A DNA stretch of 49,258 nt from Oscillospiraceae bacterium (GCA_016282135.1 JAEEKA010000093.1:1-49258), one strand, 5' to 3'. Positions 23,980 through 32,614 are shown, counted from the first letter of the stretch. Program-made: numbers and translations. The notes: generated by a model from the letters alone, not told the origin.

Positions 23980-25344
23980 ATGCCTGTCATCACTCCCCGG
24001 ACGCTGTCCGGTTTTATGGAGCTGCTGCCTGCGCCGCAGCAGCAGATGGAGCGATTCCTGAACACGCTCCGGGAGACCTACGCCCTCTACGGCTTCACGC
24101 CCCTGGATACCCCTCTGGTGGAGTCGGCGGAGATCCTGCTGGCCAAGGGCGGCGGCGAGACCGAAAAACAAATTTATCGCTTCTCCAAGGGCGACGCGGA
24201 TCTGGCTCTGCGCTTTGATCTGACTGTCCCCTTGGCAAAATACGTGGCCATGCACGCGGGAGAGCTGGCCTTCCCCTTCCGCCGCTTCCAGATCGGCAAG
24301 GTCTACCGGGGCGAGCGGGCCCAGCGGGGCCGCTTCCGGGAGTTCTACCAGGCTGACATCGACGTGATCGGCGACGGCAAGCTGGACATCGCCAACGAGG
24401 CGGAGATCCCCGCCGTCATCTATTCCACCTTCACCCGCCTGGGGCTGGAGCGCTTCCAGATTCGGGTGAACAACCGGAAGATTCTCAACGGCTTTTACGC
24501 CATGCAGGGCCTGTCCGAACGCTCCGGCGACATCATGCGCACCGTGGACAAGCTGGACAAGATCGGCCCCGACAAGGTCCGGGCCATGCTGATCGACGAC
24601 GTGGCCCTCACCGAAGCCCAGGCCGACGAGATTTTGAAGTTTATCGCCATTCGGGGCAGCAATGAAGCGGTCCTGACCGCTCTGGAGGCCTACACCGGCC
24701 GGAACGAACTCTTTGACACCGGCCTGACGGAGCTGAAGACTGTGGTGAAGTACCTGGCCGCCTTCGGAGTCCCCGAGGCCAACTTCGCCGTGGACCTGAC
24801 CATCGCCCGGGGCCTGGACTACTACACCGGCACCGTCTACGAGACCCTGATGCTGGATCACCCTGAGATCGGCTCCATCTGCTCCGGCGGCCGCTACGAC
24901 AATCTGGCGGAGTACTACACCGAGCGGCAGCTTCCCGGCGTGGGCATTTCCATCGGCGCCACACGGCTGTTCTACGTGCTCCAGGAGCAGGGAATGCTGA
25001 ACGAGGAATTGAACACCGCCCCCGCGGAGCTGCTGATCCTGCCCATGACTGAGGACCTGACCCCTGCCGTCCAGGCGGCCACCTTTTTCCGGGCCGCGGG
25101 TGTCCGCACCCAGCTCTACACGGAGCAGAAGAAGTTCAAGGCCAAGATGGGTTACGCCGACAAGCTGGGCATTCCCTTCGTGGCCTTCCTGGGGGAGGAC
25201 GAGGCCGCCCAGAACAAGCTTTCCCTCAAGGACATGAAGACCGGCGAACAGCAGCTTCTGAGCCTGGAGGAGGCCGCCGCGGCTGTGAAGTCTGCCATGG
25301 CCGAACGGGACGCGGGTAAGCTGATCCGCGGCTTACGCCCGTAG
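23980..25344 (+). CDS. hisS: Histidine--tRNA ligase
   Basis: A 454-aa class II aminoacyl-tRNA synthetase. RFDLTVPLAKYVA and QIGKVYRGERAQRGRFREFYQAD form motif 2. The His-specific signature is ARGLDYYTGTVYE, followed by SGGRYDNL and the motif 3-like PGVGISIGATRLFYVL. The C-terminal anticodon-binding domain starts near 355 (AELLILPM). HisZ is excluded because the catalytic residues are all present. ATG at 23980 with GGAGGT upstream. hisS-aspS order is widely conserved; the 200-bp gap between them is filled with repeats. Confidence 0.96.
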   Translation: MPVITPRTLSGFMELLPAPQQQMERFLNTLRETYALYGFTPLDTPLVESAEILLAKGGGETEKQIYRFSKGDADLALRFDLTVPLAKYVAMHAGELAFPFRRFQIGKVYRGERAQRGRFREFYQADIDVIGDGKLDIANEAEIPAVIYSTFTRLGLERFQIRVNNRKILNGFYAMQGLSERSGDIMRTVDKLDKIGPDKVRAMLIDDVALTEAQADEILKFIAIRGSNEAVLTALEAYTGRNELFDTGLTELKTVVKYLAAFGVPEANFAVDLTIARGLDYYTGTVYETLMLDHPEIGSICSGGRYDNLAEYYTERQLPGVGISIGATRLFYVLQEQGMLNEELNTAPAELLILPMTEDLTPAVQAATFFRAAGVRTQLYTEQKKFKAKMGYADKLGIPFVAFLGEDEAAQNKLSLKDMKTGEQQLLSLEEAAAAVKSAMAERDAGKLIRGLRP

Positions 25345-25517
25345 GGAGCGATGCCCTCGTCGCTCCGGTCATTGCCTGCGGCAGCTATCCTCCGCCCGCG
25401 GGAACAAGCCTGTCCGCTGGTGCATTTTCATCGGGCAAAAGGCAATTTGCCCGATTCAATCATTCTCAATTCTCAATTTTCAATTCGTAATCCCGGCCGG
25501 CAGATTGCCGGCGCTAC
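25345..25517. repeat. Repeat-filled hisS-aspS gap
   Basis: CCGTAGGGAGCGATGCCC with CGTCGCTCC (25340-25366) is a GTAGGG mini-hairpin overlapping the end of hisS. Inverted CTCAATT units follow at 25471-25490, then GGCCGGCAGATTGCCGGCGC with trailing TACA (25494-25517), the same scaffold as upstream of hisS. Confidence 0.7.
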
Positions 25518-25546
25518 ACATAGAGGAAAACAGAGGTAATACGAAC

Positions 25547-27319
25547 ATGACCCAAAACAGAACCCACAACTGCGGGGAGCTGCGGCTCTCTGACGCGGGC
25601 AAGCAGGTCCGCATCGTCGGCTGGATGGAGAACGTCCGGGCAGTCGGCGCCAATTTCGCCTTCGTGGTGGTCCGGGACTTCTACGGCACCACCCAGGTGG
25701 TGGTGGAGACCGAGGAGATGATGAACGTCCTCAAGCCCCTGAACAAGGAGACCACCATCGCCGTGGAGGGCACCGTCCGGGAGCGGGACGCCAAGAATCC
25801 CAAGCAGCCCACCGGCGAGATCGAGATCGTCCCCACCAGGATCGAGGTGTTGGGCAAATGCATCCACAACGAGCTGCCCTTTGAGATCAACCGCAGCCGG
25901 GAGGCTGCCGAGGACACCCGCCTGAAGTATCGCTATCTGGACCTGCGGAACCCCGCGGTCAAGCAGAATATCATCCTGCGCTGCCAGGTGGTGGCGGAGC
26001 TGCGCCGCCGCATGACGGAGCAGGGCTTCCTGGAGATCACCACCCCCATTCTGACGGCCTCCTCTCCCGAGGGCGCCAGAGACTATCTGGTCCCCGCCCG
26101 GAAGCATCCCGGCAAGTTCTACGCTCTGCCCCAGGCGCCCCAGCAGTTCAAGCAGCTGCTGATGACTGCGGGCTTCGACCGCTATTTCCAGATCGCCCCC
26201 TGCTTCCGGGATGAGGACGCCCGTGGCGACCGCACCCCCGGCGAGTTCTACCAGCTGGATATGGAAATGGCCTTTGCGACCCAGGACGACGTGCTGGGCG
26301 TGCTGGAATCCGTCATCGAGCCGGTGTTCCGGCAGTTCGGCCTCTATGAGCGGGTGACTCCGGCCCCCTTCCGCCGGATTAAGTTCAACGACGCCATGGA
26401 GAAATACGGCACCGACAAGCCCGACCTGCGGATTGACCTGGAGATCACCGACGCCACCGAGCTGATGCAGGGCATCGGCTTCGAGCCCTTTGCCGGCAAT
26501 ACGGTCAAGGCAATTGTGGTCACCGACTTCAACGCCCCCCGGAAGCAGATCGACAAGCTCTGCGCCGACGTGGAGGTCCAGGCAGGGCAGAAGCCCTACT
26601 GGTTCCGCCTGGACGAGAACGGGGAGATCGTGGGCGGCATCGCCAAGTTTGTCCAGCCCGTCAAGGAGCAGGTCGTCGCGGCCCTGGGCCTGAAGCCCAA
26701 CTGCTTCGTGGGCCTCACCGCCGGCAAGAAGGCCGTGGCCCAGAAGACCGCCGGCGTGCTCCGCATTAAGCTGGGCAATCTCTGCCCCGGTCACATGGAC
26801 AAGGAGCAGTATCAGATCTGCTGGATCGTGGACTTCCCCATGTACGAGATCGGCGAGGAGTCCGGGGAGCTGGAATTCTGCCACAACCCCTTCTCCATGC
26901 CCAACGGCGGCCTGGAAATTCTGGAAAAGGCAGAGCGGGGCGAGGTGGACCCCCTGTCCATCACCGCCTTCCAGTATGACCTGGTCATCAACGGCTACGA
27001 ATCCGCCTCCGGCGCGGTCCGGAACCACGATCCCGAGATCATGGTGAAGGCCTTTGAGCTGGTTCGGCTGGGGGAGGAGCAGGTCAAGGCCAAGTTCCCC
27101 GCTATGTACAACGCCTTCACCTACGGCGCGCCCCCCCATGCGGGCGCGGCTCCCGGCGTGGACCGGATGATTATGCTTCTCACCGGCGAGGAGTCCATCC
27201 GGGAGGTCATCACCTTCCCCATGAACCAGAAGGCCCAGGATGTGATGATGGACGCCCCCACCGTAGTGGATCAGAAGCAGCTGGATGACGTGCATATCGC
27301 CATCGTGAAGGAAGAGTAA
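25547..27319 (+). CDS. aspS: Aspartate--tRNA ligase
   Basis: A 590-aa bacterial-type AspRS. An N-terminal OB anticodon domain (about 1-105) carries VRIVGWMENVR. Class II motif 1 region is ITTPILTASSPEGARDYLVP, and motif 2 is APCFRDEDARGDRTPGEFYQ. The bacterial GAD insert lies at about 280-420, and motif 3 is GAAPGVDRMIMLL. Length is typical. ATG at 25547 follows AGAGGTAA. Whether it also charges tRNA-Asn cannot be judged here. The TAA stop is the first element of a GGCAATA-type heptamer array. Confidence 0.96.
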   Translation: MTQNRTHNCGELRLSDAGKQVRIVGWMENVRAVGANFAFVVVRDFYGTTQVVVETEEMMNVLKPLNKETTIAVEGTVRERDAKNPKQPTGEIEIVPTRIEVLGKCIHNELPFEINRSREAAEDTRLKYRYLDLRNPAVKQNIILRCQVVAELRRRMTEQGFLEITTPILTASSPEGARDYLVPARKHPGKFYALPQAPQQFKQLLMTAGFDRYFQIAPCFRDEDARGDRTPGEFYQLDMEMAFATQDDVLGVLESVIEPVFRQFGLYERVTPAPFRRIKFNDAMEKYGTDKPDLRIDLEITDATELMQGIGFEPFAGNTVKAIVVTDFNAPRKQIDKLCADVEVQAGQKPYWFRLDENGEIVGGIAKFVQPVKEQVVAALGLKPNCFVGLTAGKKAVAQKTAGVLRIKLGNLCPGHMDKEQYQICWIVDFPMYEIGEESGELEFCHNPFSMPNGGLEILEKAERGEVDPLSITAFQYDLVINGYESASGAVRNHDPEIMVKAFELVRLGEEQVKAKFPAMYNAFTYGAPPHAGAAPGVDRMIMLLTGEESIREVITFPMNQKAQDVMMDAPTVVDQKQLDDVHIAIVKEE

Positions 27320-27352
27320 GGCAACGGGCATAGGCAATAGGCAATAGAGGAA
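27316..27352 (+). repeat. Heptamer array at the aspS stop
   Basis: GTAAGGC AACGGGC ATAGGCA ATAGGCA ATAGAGG runs in 7-bp phase from the stop codon. It carries TAA and then TAG in shifted frames. Confidence 0.75.
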
Positions 27353-27398
27353 CACCGCCCTGCCCGGGCAAATCCAAGCCCAAACGGAGGAAACGAAC

Positions 27399-27632
27399 AT
27401 GAACAGCGTTGATTTGTTGGTCACCGGCTTCGTTCTGCTGCACCTGGCGACGTTGATCAGCGTGATGCTCTGGATCGGCCGCTGGATGGCCGCCCGGAAC
27501 GGGATCGGCGGGGACTATGAGCTGGCAAAGCGGAAGGAACGCAGGGCCCGCGTCCCGGCTCTGATCCTGATCGCCCTCCTGGCTGCCTGCTATGTTGCCC
27601 TGTTCATTCTGGATGCAAGGCTGAGCAAGTAA
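27399..27632 (+). CDS. Small membrane protein, two TM helices
   Basis: A 77-aa hypothetical protein. TM1 (about 5-27, LLVTGFVLLHLATLISVMLW) and TM2 (about 53-72, ALILIALLAACYVALFIL) flank a basic loop (ELAKRKERRARVP), so both termini are likely outside and the loop inside. ATG with CGGAGG upstream. It follows aspS by 79 bp and could be cotranscribed. No family recognised. Confidence 0.75.
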   Translation: MNSVDLLVTGFVLLHLATLISVMLWIGRWMAARNGIGGDYELAKRKERRARVPALILIALLAACYVALFILDARLSK

Positions 27633-27774
27633 AGTAAAAGCGAAGAAGTAAGAGGTAAGAAGTCTCACAGCGGCTTCTTTACCTCTTACTTCTTACTTCT
27701 TACCCGTTACCTATGTGCGGGATCTGGGGCGTCGAGGGCACCGCCACTACAGCCCACTTCTCAATTCTCACTTC
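27633..27774. repeat. GTAAGAAG hairpin between convergent genes
   Basis: GAAGTAA GAGGTAA GAAG (27644-27661) faces CTTCTTTACCTCTTACTTC (27674-27692) with a short loop, a long hairpin built from heptamers that may terminate both genes. A ggcACCGCC remnant and a CTCAATT array (27759-27788) complete the gap. Confidence 0.7.
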
Positions 27775-28491
27775 TCAATTCTCAATTCCCCAGTTGGCCA
27801 GCGGGTATCGCTGCATGGCTCCGAAAAGCTTGTCTTTGAGGCCGGGGTAGCGGCCGTTGAGCTCGAAGACCAGCTCCTTGATCTCCTCCCGCTTGGTGTG
27901 CTTGTCGGCGGGGCAGGTGTTGTGGACCACGGGCAGATCATATTTCTCGGCGAAATGGAGGATGGCCTGCTCGGGGATGTAGAGCATGGGCCGGATCTGG
28001 GTGACGCCGCTGCGGTCCAGATAGGTGACGGGCTCGAAGCAGGAGATCCGCCCCTCGTAGATCAGGGACATGAGGAAGGTCTCCACCGCGTCGTCGTGGT
28101 GGTGGCCCAGGGCGATTTTGTGGATGCCCGCCTCGGTGATGGCCTTGCCCAAAGCCCCCCGCCGCATCTTGGCGCAGAGGGAGCAGGGGTTTTTCTCCTT
28201 CCGGTGCTCGAAAAGCACCGGCCCGATCTGGGTATCGATCTTGTGGAAGGGCAGGTCCAGTCTGTCGCAGAGCGCCGCCACCGGGGAGAAGTCCATGCCG
28301 CCCAGCCCCATGTCCACAGAGAAGGCTTCCAGAGTGAATGGCCGGGGATAAAACTTTTTCAGCTCCGCCAGGAGCACCAGCAGGGTCAGGGAGTCCTTGC
28401 CTCCGGACACCCCCACCGCAATCCGGTCCCCGGTCCGGATCATATCGTAGTTGTCCACACAGGACCGAAACAGAGATAACATGTGCTGCAT
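27775..28491 (-). CDS. TtcA-like tRNA 2-thiocytidine synthetase (PP-loop)
   Basis: A 238-aa N-type ATP pyrophosphatase: PP-loop GVSGGKDSL (about 28-36), PCSLCAKMRRG (CxxC), GHHHDDAVET, and a third Cys in HNTCPAD. CxxC plus a distal Cys is the [4Fe-4S] arrangement of TtcA, which thiolates C32 of tRNAs; exact substrate inferred. The start is set to the ATG at 28491, 8 nt after GGAGG; the ATG at 28506 carries that Shine-Dalgarno inside its codons. The last residues Gly-Ile-Glu-Asn-stop come from a GAATTGA array. Confidence 0.9.
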   Translation of the reverse strand: MQHMLSLFRSCVDNYDMIRTGDRIAVGVSGGKDSLTLLVLLAELKKFYPRPFTLEAFSVDMGLGGMDFSPVAALCDRLDLPFHKIDTQIGPVLFEHRKEKNPCSLCAKMRRGALGKAITEAGIHKIALGHHHDDAVETFLMSLIYEGRISCFEPVTYLDRSGVTQIRPMLYIPEQAILHFAEKYDLPVVHNTCPADKHTKREEIKELVFELNGRYPGLKDKLFGAMQRYPLANWGIEN

Positions 28492-28506
28492 GATCAAAAC
28501 CTCCAT

Positions 28507-28870
28507 CTAAGCAGGGGCGGCCGCCCGCGGCGCCCGCTTCCGTAGCGGCGCACACCGGTGCGCCATGGTACAGAGTCCGTAGGGGACGGGGTCCCCGTCC
28601 CGTTGGAATTGAGAATTGAGAGTTGAGAGTTAAGAATTGTCGGTGTTTTGCAGATTTCCATCTGCAAAACGGGAATCCATTTGACCTCTGCAAAATCGAC
28701 AGACCGCCTGCGGCGCCCGCTTCCGTAACGGCGCACACCGGTGCGCCATGGTACAGCGTGCGTAGGGCGGCCAGACCTCTGGCCGCCGGATCCGGGTTCC
28801 AAGCCCGCAGGGAGCGAACGCGAAGCGTCACGATGTGTGCCCGCATCGCTCCGGCCAATGGCCGCCGCTG
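28507..28870. repeat. Repeat cluster between ttcA and rplM
   Basis: No gene seen. Two copies of a CGGCGCACACCGGTGCGCCA element (about 28543 and 28730). One composite left arm: GGGGACGGGG/CCCCGTCCC at 28579, heptamers GAATTGA GAATTGA GAGTTGA GAGTTAA from 28606 and a palindrome at 28645-28670. GTAGGG-type hairpins follow at 28761 and 28809. The composite lacks the inverted right arm seen in the islands. The remaining 28871-28982 is AT-rich with nothing else recognised. Confidence 0.75.
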
Positions 28871-28982
28871 AAATAGCCGCAGAAAAAACATAAAATGAAA
28901 GCGAGAATCCGAGAGATTAGAAGAGAATAACAGAGAAAACAAAAGTTCTCTCGACGAAAAATAAAAATCTGCGAAAATTCAG

Positions 28983-29011
28983 TTGACAATCGAAAATAAA
29001 TATGGTATAAA
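28983..29011 (+). promoter_or_regulatory. rplM-rpsI promoter
   Basis: TTGACA (28983-28988) and TATAAA (29006-29011), 17-bp spacer. Confidence 0.75.
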
Positions 29012-29044
29012 GGGCGAGCGCGGTTGAGCATATTTTACTCGCCC
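29012..29044 (+). promoter_or_regulatory. Leader hairpin, possible L13 leader
   Basis: GGGCGAG (29012-29018) pairs with CTCGCCC (29038-29044) right at the expected transcript start of rplM-rpsI. Firmicute rplM leaders can carry a structured autoregulatory element; whether this matches that family needs a covariance-model search. Confidence 0.4.
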
Positions 29045-29092
29045 GCCTGGAATTTGTCAAATCAAATGTGATATACCAACGGAGGAAACATC

Positions 29093-29524
29093 ATGTCCAC
29101 TACAATGGCAAAGAAAGAGACTGTGGAACGCAAGTGGTACGTCATTGACGCCGCCGGCAAGCCCATGGGCCGCACCGCCGTCATCGCCGCCAACCTGCTC
29201 CGCGGCAAGCACAAGACCGATTTCACCCCCAACGTCGACTGCGGTGATTTCGTCATCATCATCAACACCGACAAGGCCGTCCTGACCGGCAAGAAGATGG
29301 AAGACAAGTACTACCGTCATCACTCCGGCTGGATCGGCGGTCTCAAGGAGACCAAGTACCGTCTGCTCATGGAGTCCCGTTCCGACTTCGCCATGGAGCT
29401 GGCTGTCAAGGGCATGCTGCCCAAGAACAGCATCGGCCGCGCCGCCATGACCCGGCTGAAGCTCTACAAGGGCGCTGAGCACAAGAACGCCGCCCAGAAG
29501 CCCGTCGAATGGACCCAGGACTAA
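29093..29524 (+). CDS. rplM: 50S ribosomal protein L13
   Basis: 143 aa, normal length. Conserved segments ERKWYVIDAAGKPMGRTA, FTPNVDCGDFVIIINTDK and the C-terminal LPKNSIGRAAMTRLKLYKG identify L13, an early-assembly 23S rRNA-binding protein. ATG at 29093 with GGAGG upstream. It pairs with rpsI 14 bp downstream, as in almost all bacteria. Confidence 0.98.
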   Translation: MSTTMAKKETVERKWYVIDAAGKPMGRTAVIAANLLRGKHKTDFTPNVDCGDFVIIINTDKAVLTGKKMEDKYYRHHSGWIGGLKETKYRLLMESRSDFAMELAVKGMLPKNSIGRAAMTRLKLYKGAEHKNAAQKPVEWTQD

Positions 29525-29538
29525 GGAGGTAACGAACC

Positions 29539-29943
29539 ATGTACGAGAGCAAGAGACCTTACCACTACGGCACCGGCCGCCGCAAGGCTTCCGTCGCCAG
29601 AGTCCGCGTGTATGAGAACGGCACCGGCTCCATCACCATCAACGGCCGCGACATCGACGAGTACTTCGGCCTCGAGACCCTGAAGCTCATCGTCCGTCAG
29701 CCCCTGAACACCACTGGCACTATCGGCAAGGTGGACGTCGTCTGCACCGTCGAAGGCGGCGGCGTGACCGGCCAGGCCGGCGCCATCCGTCACGGCGTTT
29801 CCCGCGCCCTGCTGGAAGTCAACCCCGAGTTCCGCGCTCAGCTGAAGGCCGCCGGTTTCCTGACCCGCGACCCCAGAATGAAGGAAAGAAAGAAGTACGG
29901 TCTGAAGGCCGCCCGCCGCGCGCCTCAGTTCTCCAAGAGATAA
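29539..29943 (+). CDS. rpsI: 30S ribosomal protein S9
   Basis: 134 aa. [15 protein letters not shown] near the start and the basic C-terminus [14 protein letters not shown], whose last Lys-Arg reaches the P-site tRNA, are diagnostic of S9. ATG with AAGGAGGT upstream. Last gene of the rplM-rpsI operon, closed by a terminator 127 bp further on. The space between carries a short hairpin (TATGCCGCCGGCATA, 30001-30015). Confidence 0.98.
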   Translation: MYESKRPYHYGTGRRKASVARVRVYENGTGSITINGRDIDEYFGLETLKLIVRQPLNTTGTIGKVDVVCTVEGGGVTGQAGAIRHGVSRALLEVNPEFRAQLKAAGFLTRDPRMKERKKYGLKAARRAPQFSKR

Positions 29944-30069
29944 ATCTCTTTCCGAACAGCGGCGTCCTCGCGGCATAGCCGCTGCGGTCGTGCGGGGAAA
30001 TATGCCGCCGGCATATTTCCGAATCCGCCCGACAGTTCAGCAAGCGTTAATTGTTTTTCCTGTAAACGC

Positions 30070-30106
30070 AATACCCCGGAATCTTTTGTGGTTCCGGGGT
30101 ATTTTT
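30070..30106 (+). terminator. rplM-rpsI terminator
   Basis: AATACCCCGGAA pairs with TTCCGGGGTATT around TCTTTTGTGG, followed by TTTT. Confidence 0.88.
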
Positions 30107-30111
30107 TCCTC

Positions 30112-30140
30112 TTGACATTTGATGTTACTTATAGTAATAT
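30112..30140 (+). promoter_or_regulatory. Promoter of the padR operon
   Basis: TTGACA (30112-30117) and TAATAT (30135-30140), 17-bp spacer. It overlaps the operator dyads. Confidence 0.8.
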
Positions 30141-30158
30141 GGCATTACTAATAGTAAC
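30124..30158 (+). promoter_or_regulatory. Double-dyad operator, probably for the PadR protein
   Basis: GTTACTTATAGTAAT (30124-30138) and ATTACTAATAGTAAC (30144-30158) are each palindromic and together form a larger inverted repeat around ATGGC. Centres are 20 bp apart, two helical turns. The left dyad covers the -10 and the right one the likely transcription start, so binding would repress. Confidence 0.75.
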
Positions 30159-30173
30159 AACGGAGGAAAGACC

Positions 30174-30794
30174 ATGGAAACAATTATTTTGAGCCTGCTC
30201 ATTTTGCGGGGCATGACCATCTATGAGATTCGCACCTACATCCAGCAGAAGCTCTCCGCCATTTGCAGCGACAGCCTGGGGAGCATCCAGGCGGGACTGA
30301 AGAAGCTGCTGGAGAAGGGCTATATTGAGGCCGGCGCGTACACGGAGAACAACGTCCGAAAGAAGCGCTATTCCGTCACTCCGGCAGGCGTGGCCTTCTA
30401 CAAGGAGTGGATCGGCAGCCCCATCAATATCGCCAAGATGAAGACCATGGAGGAGGGAAAGTTCTTCTTCCTGGGCATGGCACCCAGGGAGAAGCGTATC
30501 GCCTTTCTGCGGAAGTATTTGGAGGACCTGCGGGCGGAATATGAGAAGCTCCGGGAGCTGAAACACTTTACAGTTCAGAATCAAAAGGCGGTCATCCAAA
30601 CGAGCACGGAGCTGATTTGCCGGGACGGAACCGCGGCGGACAATCTCCGGGCGGTGTCCGGGGAGCAGGACACGGAAAAGGCGGTGCAAAGCCTCTATGC
30701 CTACCAGATGTATCTGCTGGACCACGGCCTGCACAGCGCGGAAGCCGAGCTGAAATTCTACGAGAAAATCCTGAAGAAGGAATTGGAGGGCTGA
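30174..30794 (+). CDS. PadR family transcriptional regulator
   Basis: 206 aa. The N-terminal winged helix (1-85) shows LSLLILRGMTIYEIRTYI and YSVTPAGVAFYKEW, typical of PadR with ILxxL..YGYEI-like spacing. The C-terminal half is a helical Vir_act_alpha_C-like dimerisation domain (RKYLEDLRAEYEKLRELKHF). ATG with GGAGG upstream. The operator just before it implies autoregulation, and the cotranscribed acetyltransferases are its probable targets. The inducer is unknown. Confidence 0.92.
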   Translation: METIILSLLILRGMTIYEIRTYIQQKLSAICSDSLGSIQAGLKKLLEKGYIEAGAYTENNVRKKRYSVTPAGVAFYKEWIGSPINIAKMKTMEEGKFFFLGMAPREKRIAFLRKYLEDLRAEYEKLRELKHFTVQNQKAVIQTSTELICRDGTAADNLRAVSGEQDTEKAVQSLYAYQMYLLDHGLHSAEAELKFYEKILKKELEG

Positions 30795-30797
30795 GCC

Positions 30798-30929
30798 GTG
30801 ACGCAAATTTACGTTGGAGCAGCCCTGCTGACCGGGGTGATCGTCCTCAGCGTTTTGCTGCTCCTGGGCCTGCCCCTGGGAGAGCTGACCGTGGGAGGAC
30901 GCTGTCGGGTCTGGCCGAAGAAGCTGTGA
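30798..30929 (+). CDS. 43-aa single-TM protein, perhaps a truncated remnant
   Basis: GTG start 3 nt after the padR stop; reads MTQIYVGAALLTGVIVLSVL, then a further Leu-rich stretch and LPLGELTVGGRCRVWPKKL. One TM helix (about 5-25). The end resembles the N-terminal part of longer four-helix membrane proteins that have an LGxPxGExxxGGKYxVLPxK motif after TM1, which usually run to well over 100 residues. The reading frame stops at TGA right before the next ribosome site. It could be a remnant or a true small protein. The resemblance is from memory. Confidence 0.5.
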   Translation: MTQIYVGAALLTGVIVLSVLLLLGLPLGELTVGGRCRVWPKKL

Positions 30930-30941
30930 GGGGGTGAGACC

Positions 30942-31541
30942 ATGGAAAAAACCATAGTTCCCTACGGAAGCCTGCGGGAAAAGCAGAAGGCGGAGGCGGT
31001 GGAGCTCTTTCTCGTCGGCTTCGGGCGCTTTATGAGCTTCTCCAGGGATGAGGCGCTGAAACGGAAGCTGTTTCTGGAAATCTTAGACCCGGACTGGTTT
31101 TTCTGCTGCCTGGAGGGGGAGAAGGTTCTGGGCCTGATGGGCCTGGGCACCCGGGAGAAACGGCCGATCTGTTTCCGGCCGGAGCTCTGCCGGGAGCTCT
31201 TCGGGGCGCGGAAGGGGACGCTCATCAGCAAACAGATGAACGCCGTTTTCCAAAGCCGGGCCGTCAGCGGGGAGCGGGACCTGTATCTGGACACCCTGGT
31301 CACGGACCCGAATGCCAGAAACAAGGGCGTCGGAACCGCCCTGCTGGAAAAGGCCTGTGCCCTGGGGGACTTCGACACAATCTACACGGAGGTTTTCTCA
31401 AAGAATGAGAACGCCATACGATTTTATGAGGGAAGCGGCTTTACCGCAGTGAAGAAGGAACGCTTTTCCGTTCTTCGCCTGCAGGGAGCGGGCTATCCCA
31501 TCAAAATGAAGAAAGAAATTGTCCGCGAGGCAAGCCTGTGA
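30942..31541 (+). CDS. GNAT family N-acetyltransferase
   Basis: 199 aa. The acetyl-CoA site lies in LVTDPNARNKGVGTALLEKA (about 125-144, with the R/KxxGxG pattern), then the motif-B segment VFSKNENAIRFYEGSGF. The acceptor substrate cannot be told. ATG with GGGGGTGAG upstream. Third gene in the PadR operon, 12 bp after the 43-aa ORF. Confidence 0.9.
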   Translation: MEKTIVPYGSLREKQKAEAVELFLVGFGRFMSFSRDEALKRKLFLEILDPDWFFCCLEGEKVLGLMGLGTREKRPICFRPELCRELFGARKGTLISKQMNAVFQSRAVSGERDLYLDTLVTDPNARNKGVGTALLEKACALGDFDTIYTEVFSKNENAIRFYEGSGFTAVKKERFSVLRLQGAGYPIKMKKEIVREASL

Positions 31542-31582
31542 AAGCGGGGGAGGGCGCGGAGCCATCAAAAGGAGGAACAAGC

Positions 31583-32614
31583 ATGAACGCGGAAGCGCTT
31601 TGGGCAGAATTCTGCCAGAAGAAACAAATTGCCATCGACACGCCCTACGAGGCCTGGGCCTTCGGCTCCGACGCGGAAACTGCGGACGAGCTGGCGGAGC
31701 TGGTGGTCCGGGGCGTCAAATTCGGCACGGCCAGCGCCTACGACGACTACGTGGCGGAGGACGCGTTGGACGAGCTGCCCCGGCCGGGGGATTACAGCGT
31801 GATTCTCAACAGCGCGGAGGAGGCGGTCTGTGTCATCCGAACTTACGACGTCTATATCCGGCCCTTCCGGGAGGTGCCGCCCTTCCACGCCTACGCGGAG
31901 GGGGAGGGAGATCGATCCCTGGCCTATTGGAGAAGGGTTCACAAGGCCTTTTTCGAGGAGTGCGCGGCGGAGTCCGGCATTCCCTTCACCGAGGAATCCC
32001 TGGTGGTCTGCGAGAAATTCTCGGTGGAATACGTCCCGGGACGGGAGGAGCCGGAGGAAAAGCTGCTCTTTGCCGAGCCCTCCATGGCCTTTGCGGAGGA
32101 AATCGCCGCCTACCGGCAGGAGCTGCTGGAGGCCGGCTCCGGTTTTGACGGCTGCTTCTCCCTGAAGCGGATGCCGGATATGCGGGAATACACGGATTAC
32201 TGCATCGGCTGGTCGAACCCTTCCCGGGAGGCGGACGAGCACGGGGTCTGGGGGACGGTTCTGCTCTGCATTCGGGCCGCCGACGGGAAAATGGTGGGCT
32301 GTATGCAGGTTCACAACGTGCTGAATGAGAGAATGCGCCGCTATACCGGCCACGTGGGCTATTCCGTTCGCCCCTCGGAGCGGCGGAAGGGCTATGCCAA
32401 GCGGATGCTTGCCCGGGCAAAGGACTTCCTGTCCGCCTTCGGCTTCCGGGAGATTTTCGTGAGCTGCCTGCCGTCCAACGAGGCCAGCCGCCGCACCATC
32501 CTGGCCAACGGCGGCGAATACGTCGAGACCGTCTTTCTGGAATCCGACGGCGTGGATTTGGAGCGGTATCGGATTGGGCTGCAGGCAAGCCCTGCAGGGG
32601 CGGCGGGGAATTGA
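31583..32614 (+). CDS. ASCH domain - GNAT acetyltransferase fusion
   Basis: 343 aa. Residues 1-149 look like an ASCH domain (EAWAFGSDAETADELAELVV, GVKFGTASAYDDYV, PRPGDYSVILNS, CVIRTYDVYIRPF), a fold related to PUA that contacts RNA or nucleosides. Residues about 165-335 are a GNAT acetyltransferase with the CoA motif VRPSERRKGYAKRML (262-276) and SNEASRRTILANGGEYVE. The ATG at 31583 has GGAGGAA upstream. A fusion suggests acetylation of an RNA or nucleoside-like substrate, but that is inference. The stop TGA is the first heptamer of a GAATTGA array. Confidence 0.82.
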   Translation: MNAEALWAEFCQKKQIAIDTPYEAWAFGSDAETADELAELVVRGVKFGTASAYDDYVAEDALDELPRPGDYSVILNSAEEAVCVIRTYDVYIRPFREVPPFHAYAEGEGDRSLAYWRRVHKAFFEECAAESGIPFTEESLVVCEKFSVEYVPGREEPEEKLLFAEPSMAFAEEIAAYRQELLEAGSGFDGCFSLKRMPDMREYTDYCIGWSNPSREADEHGVWGTVLLCIRAADGKMVGCMQVHNVLNERMRRYTGHVGYSVRPSERRKGYAKRMLARAKDFLSAFGFREIFVSCLPSNEASRRTILANGGEYVETVFLESDGVDLERYRIGLQASPAGAAGN

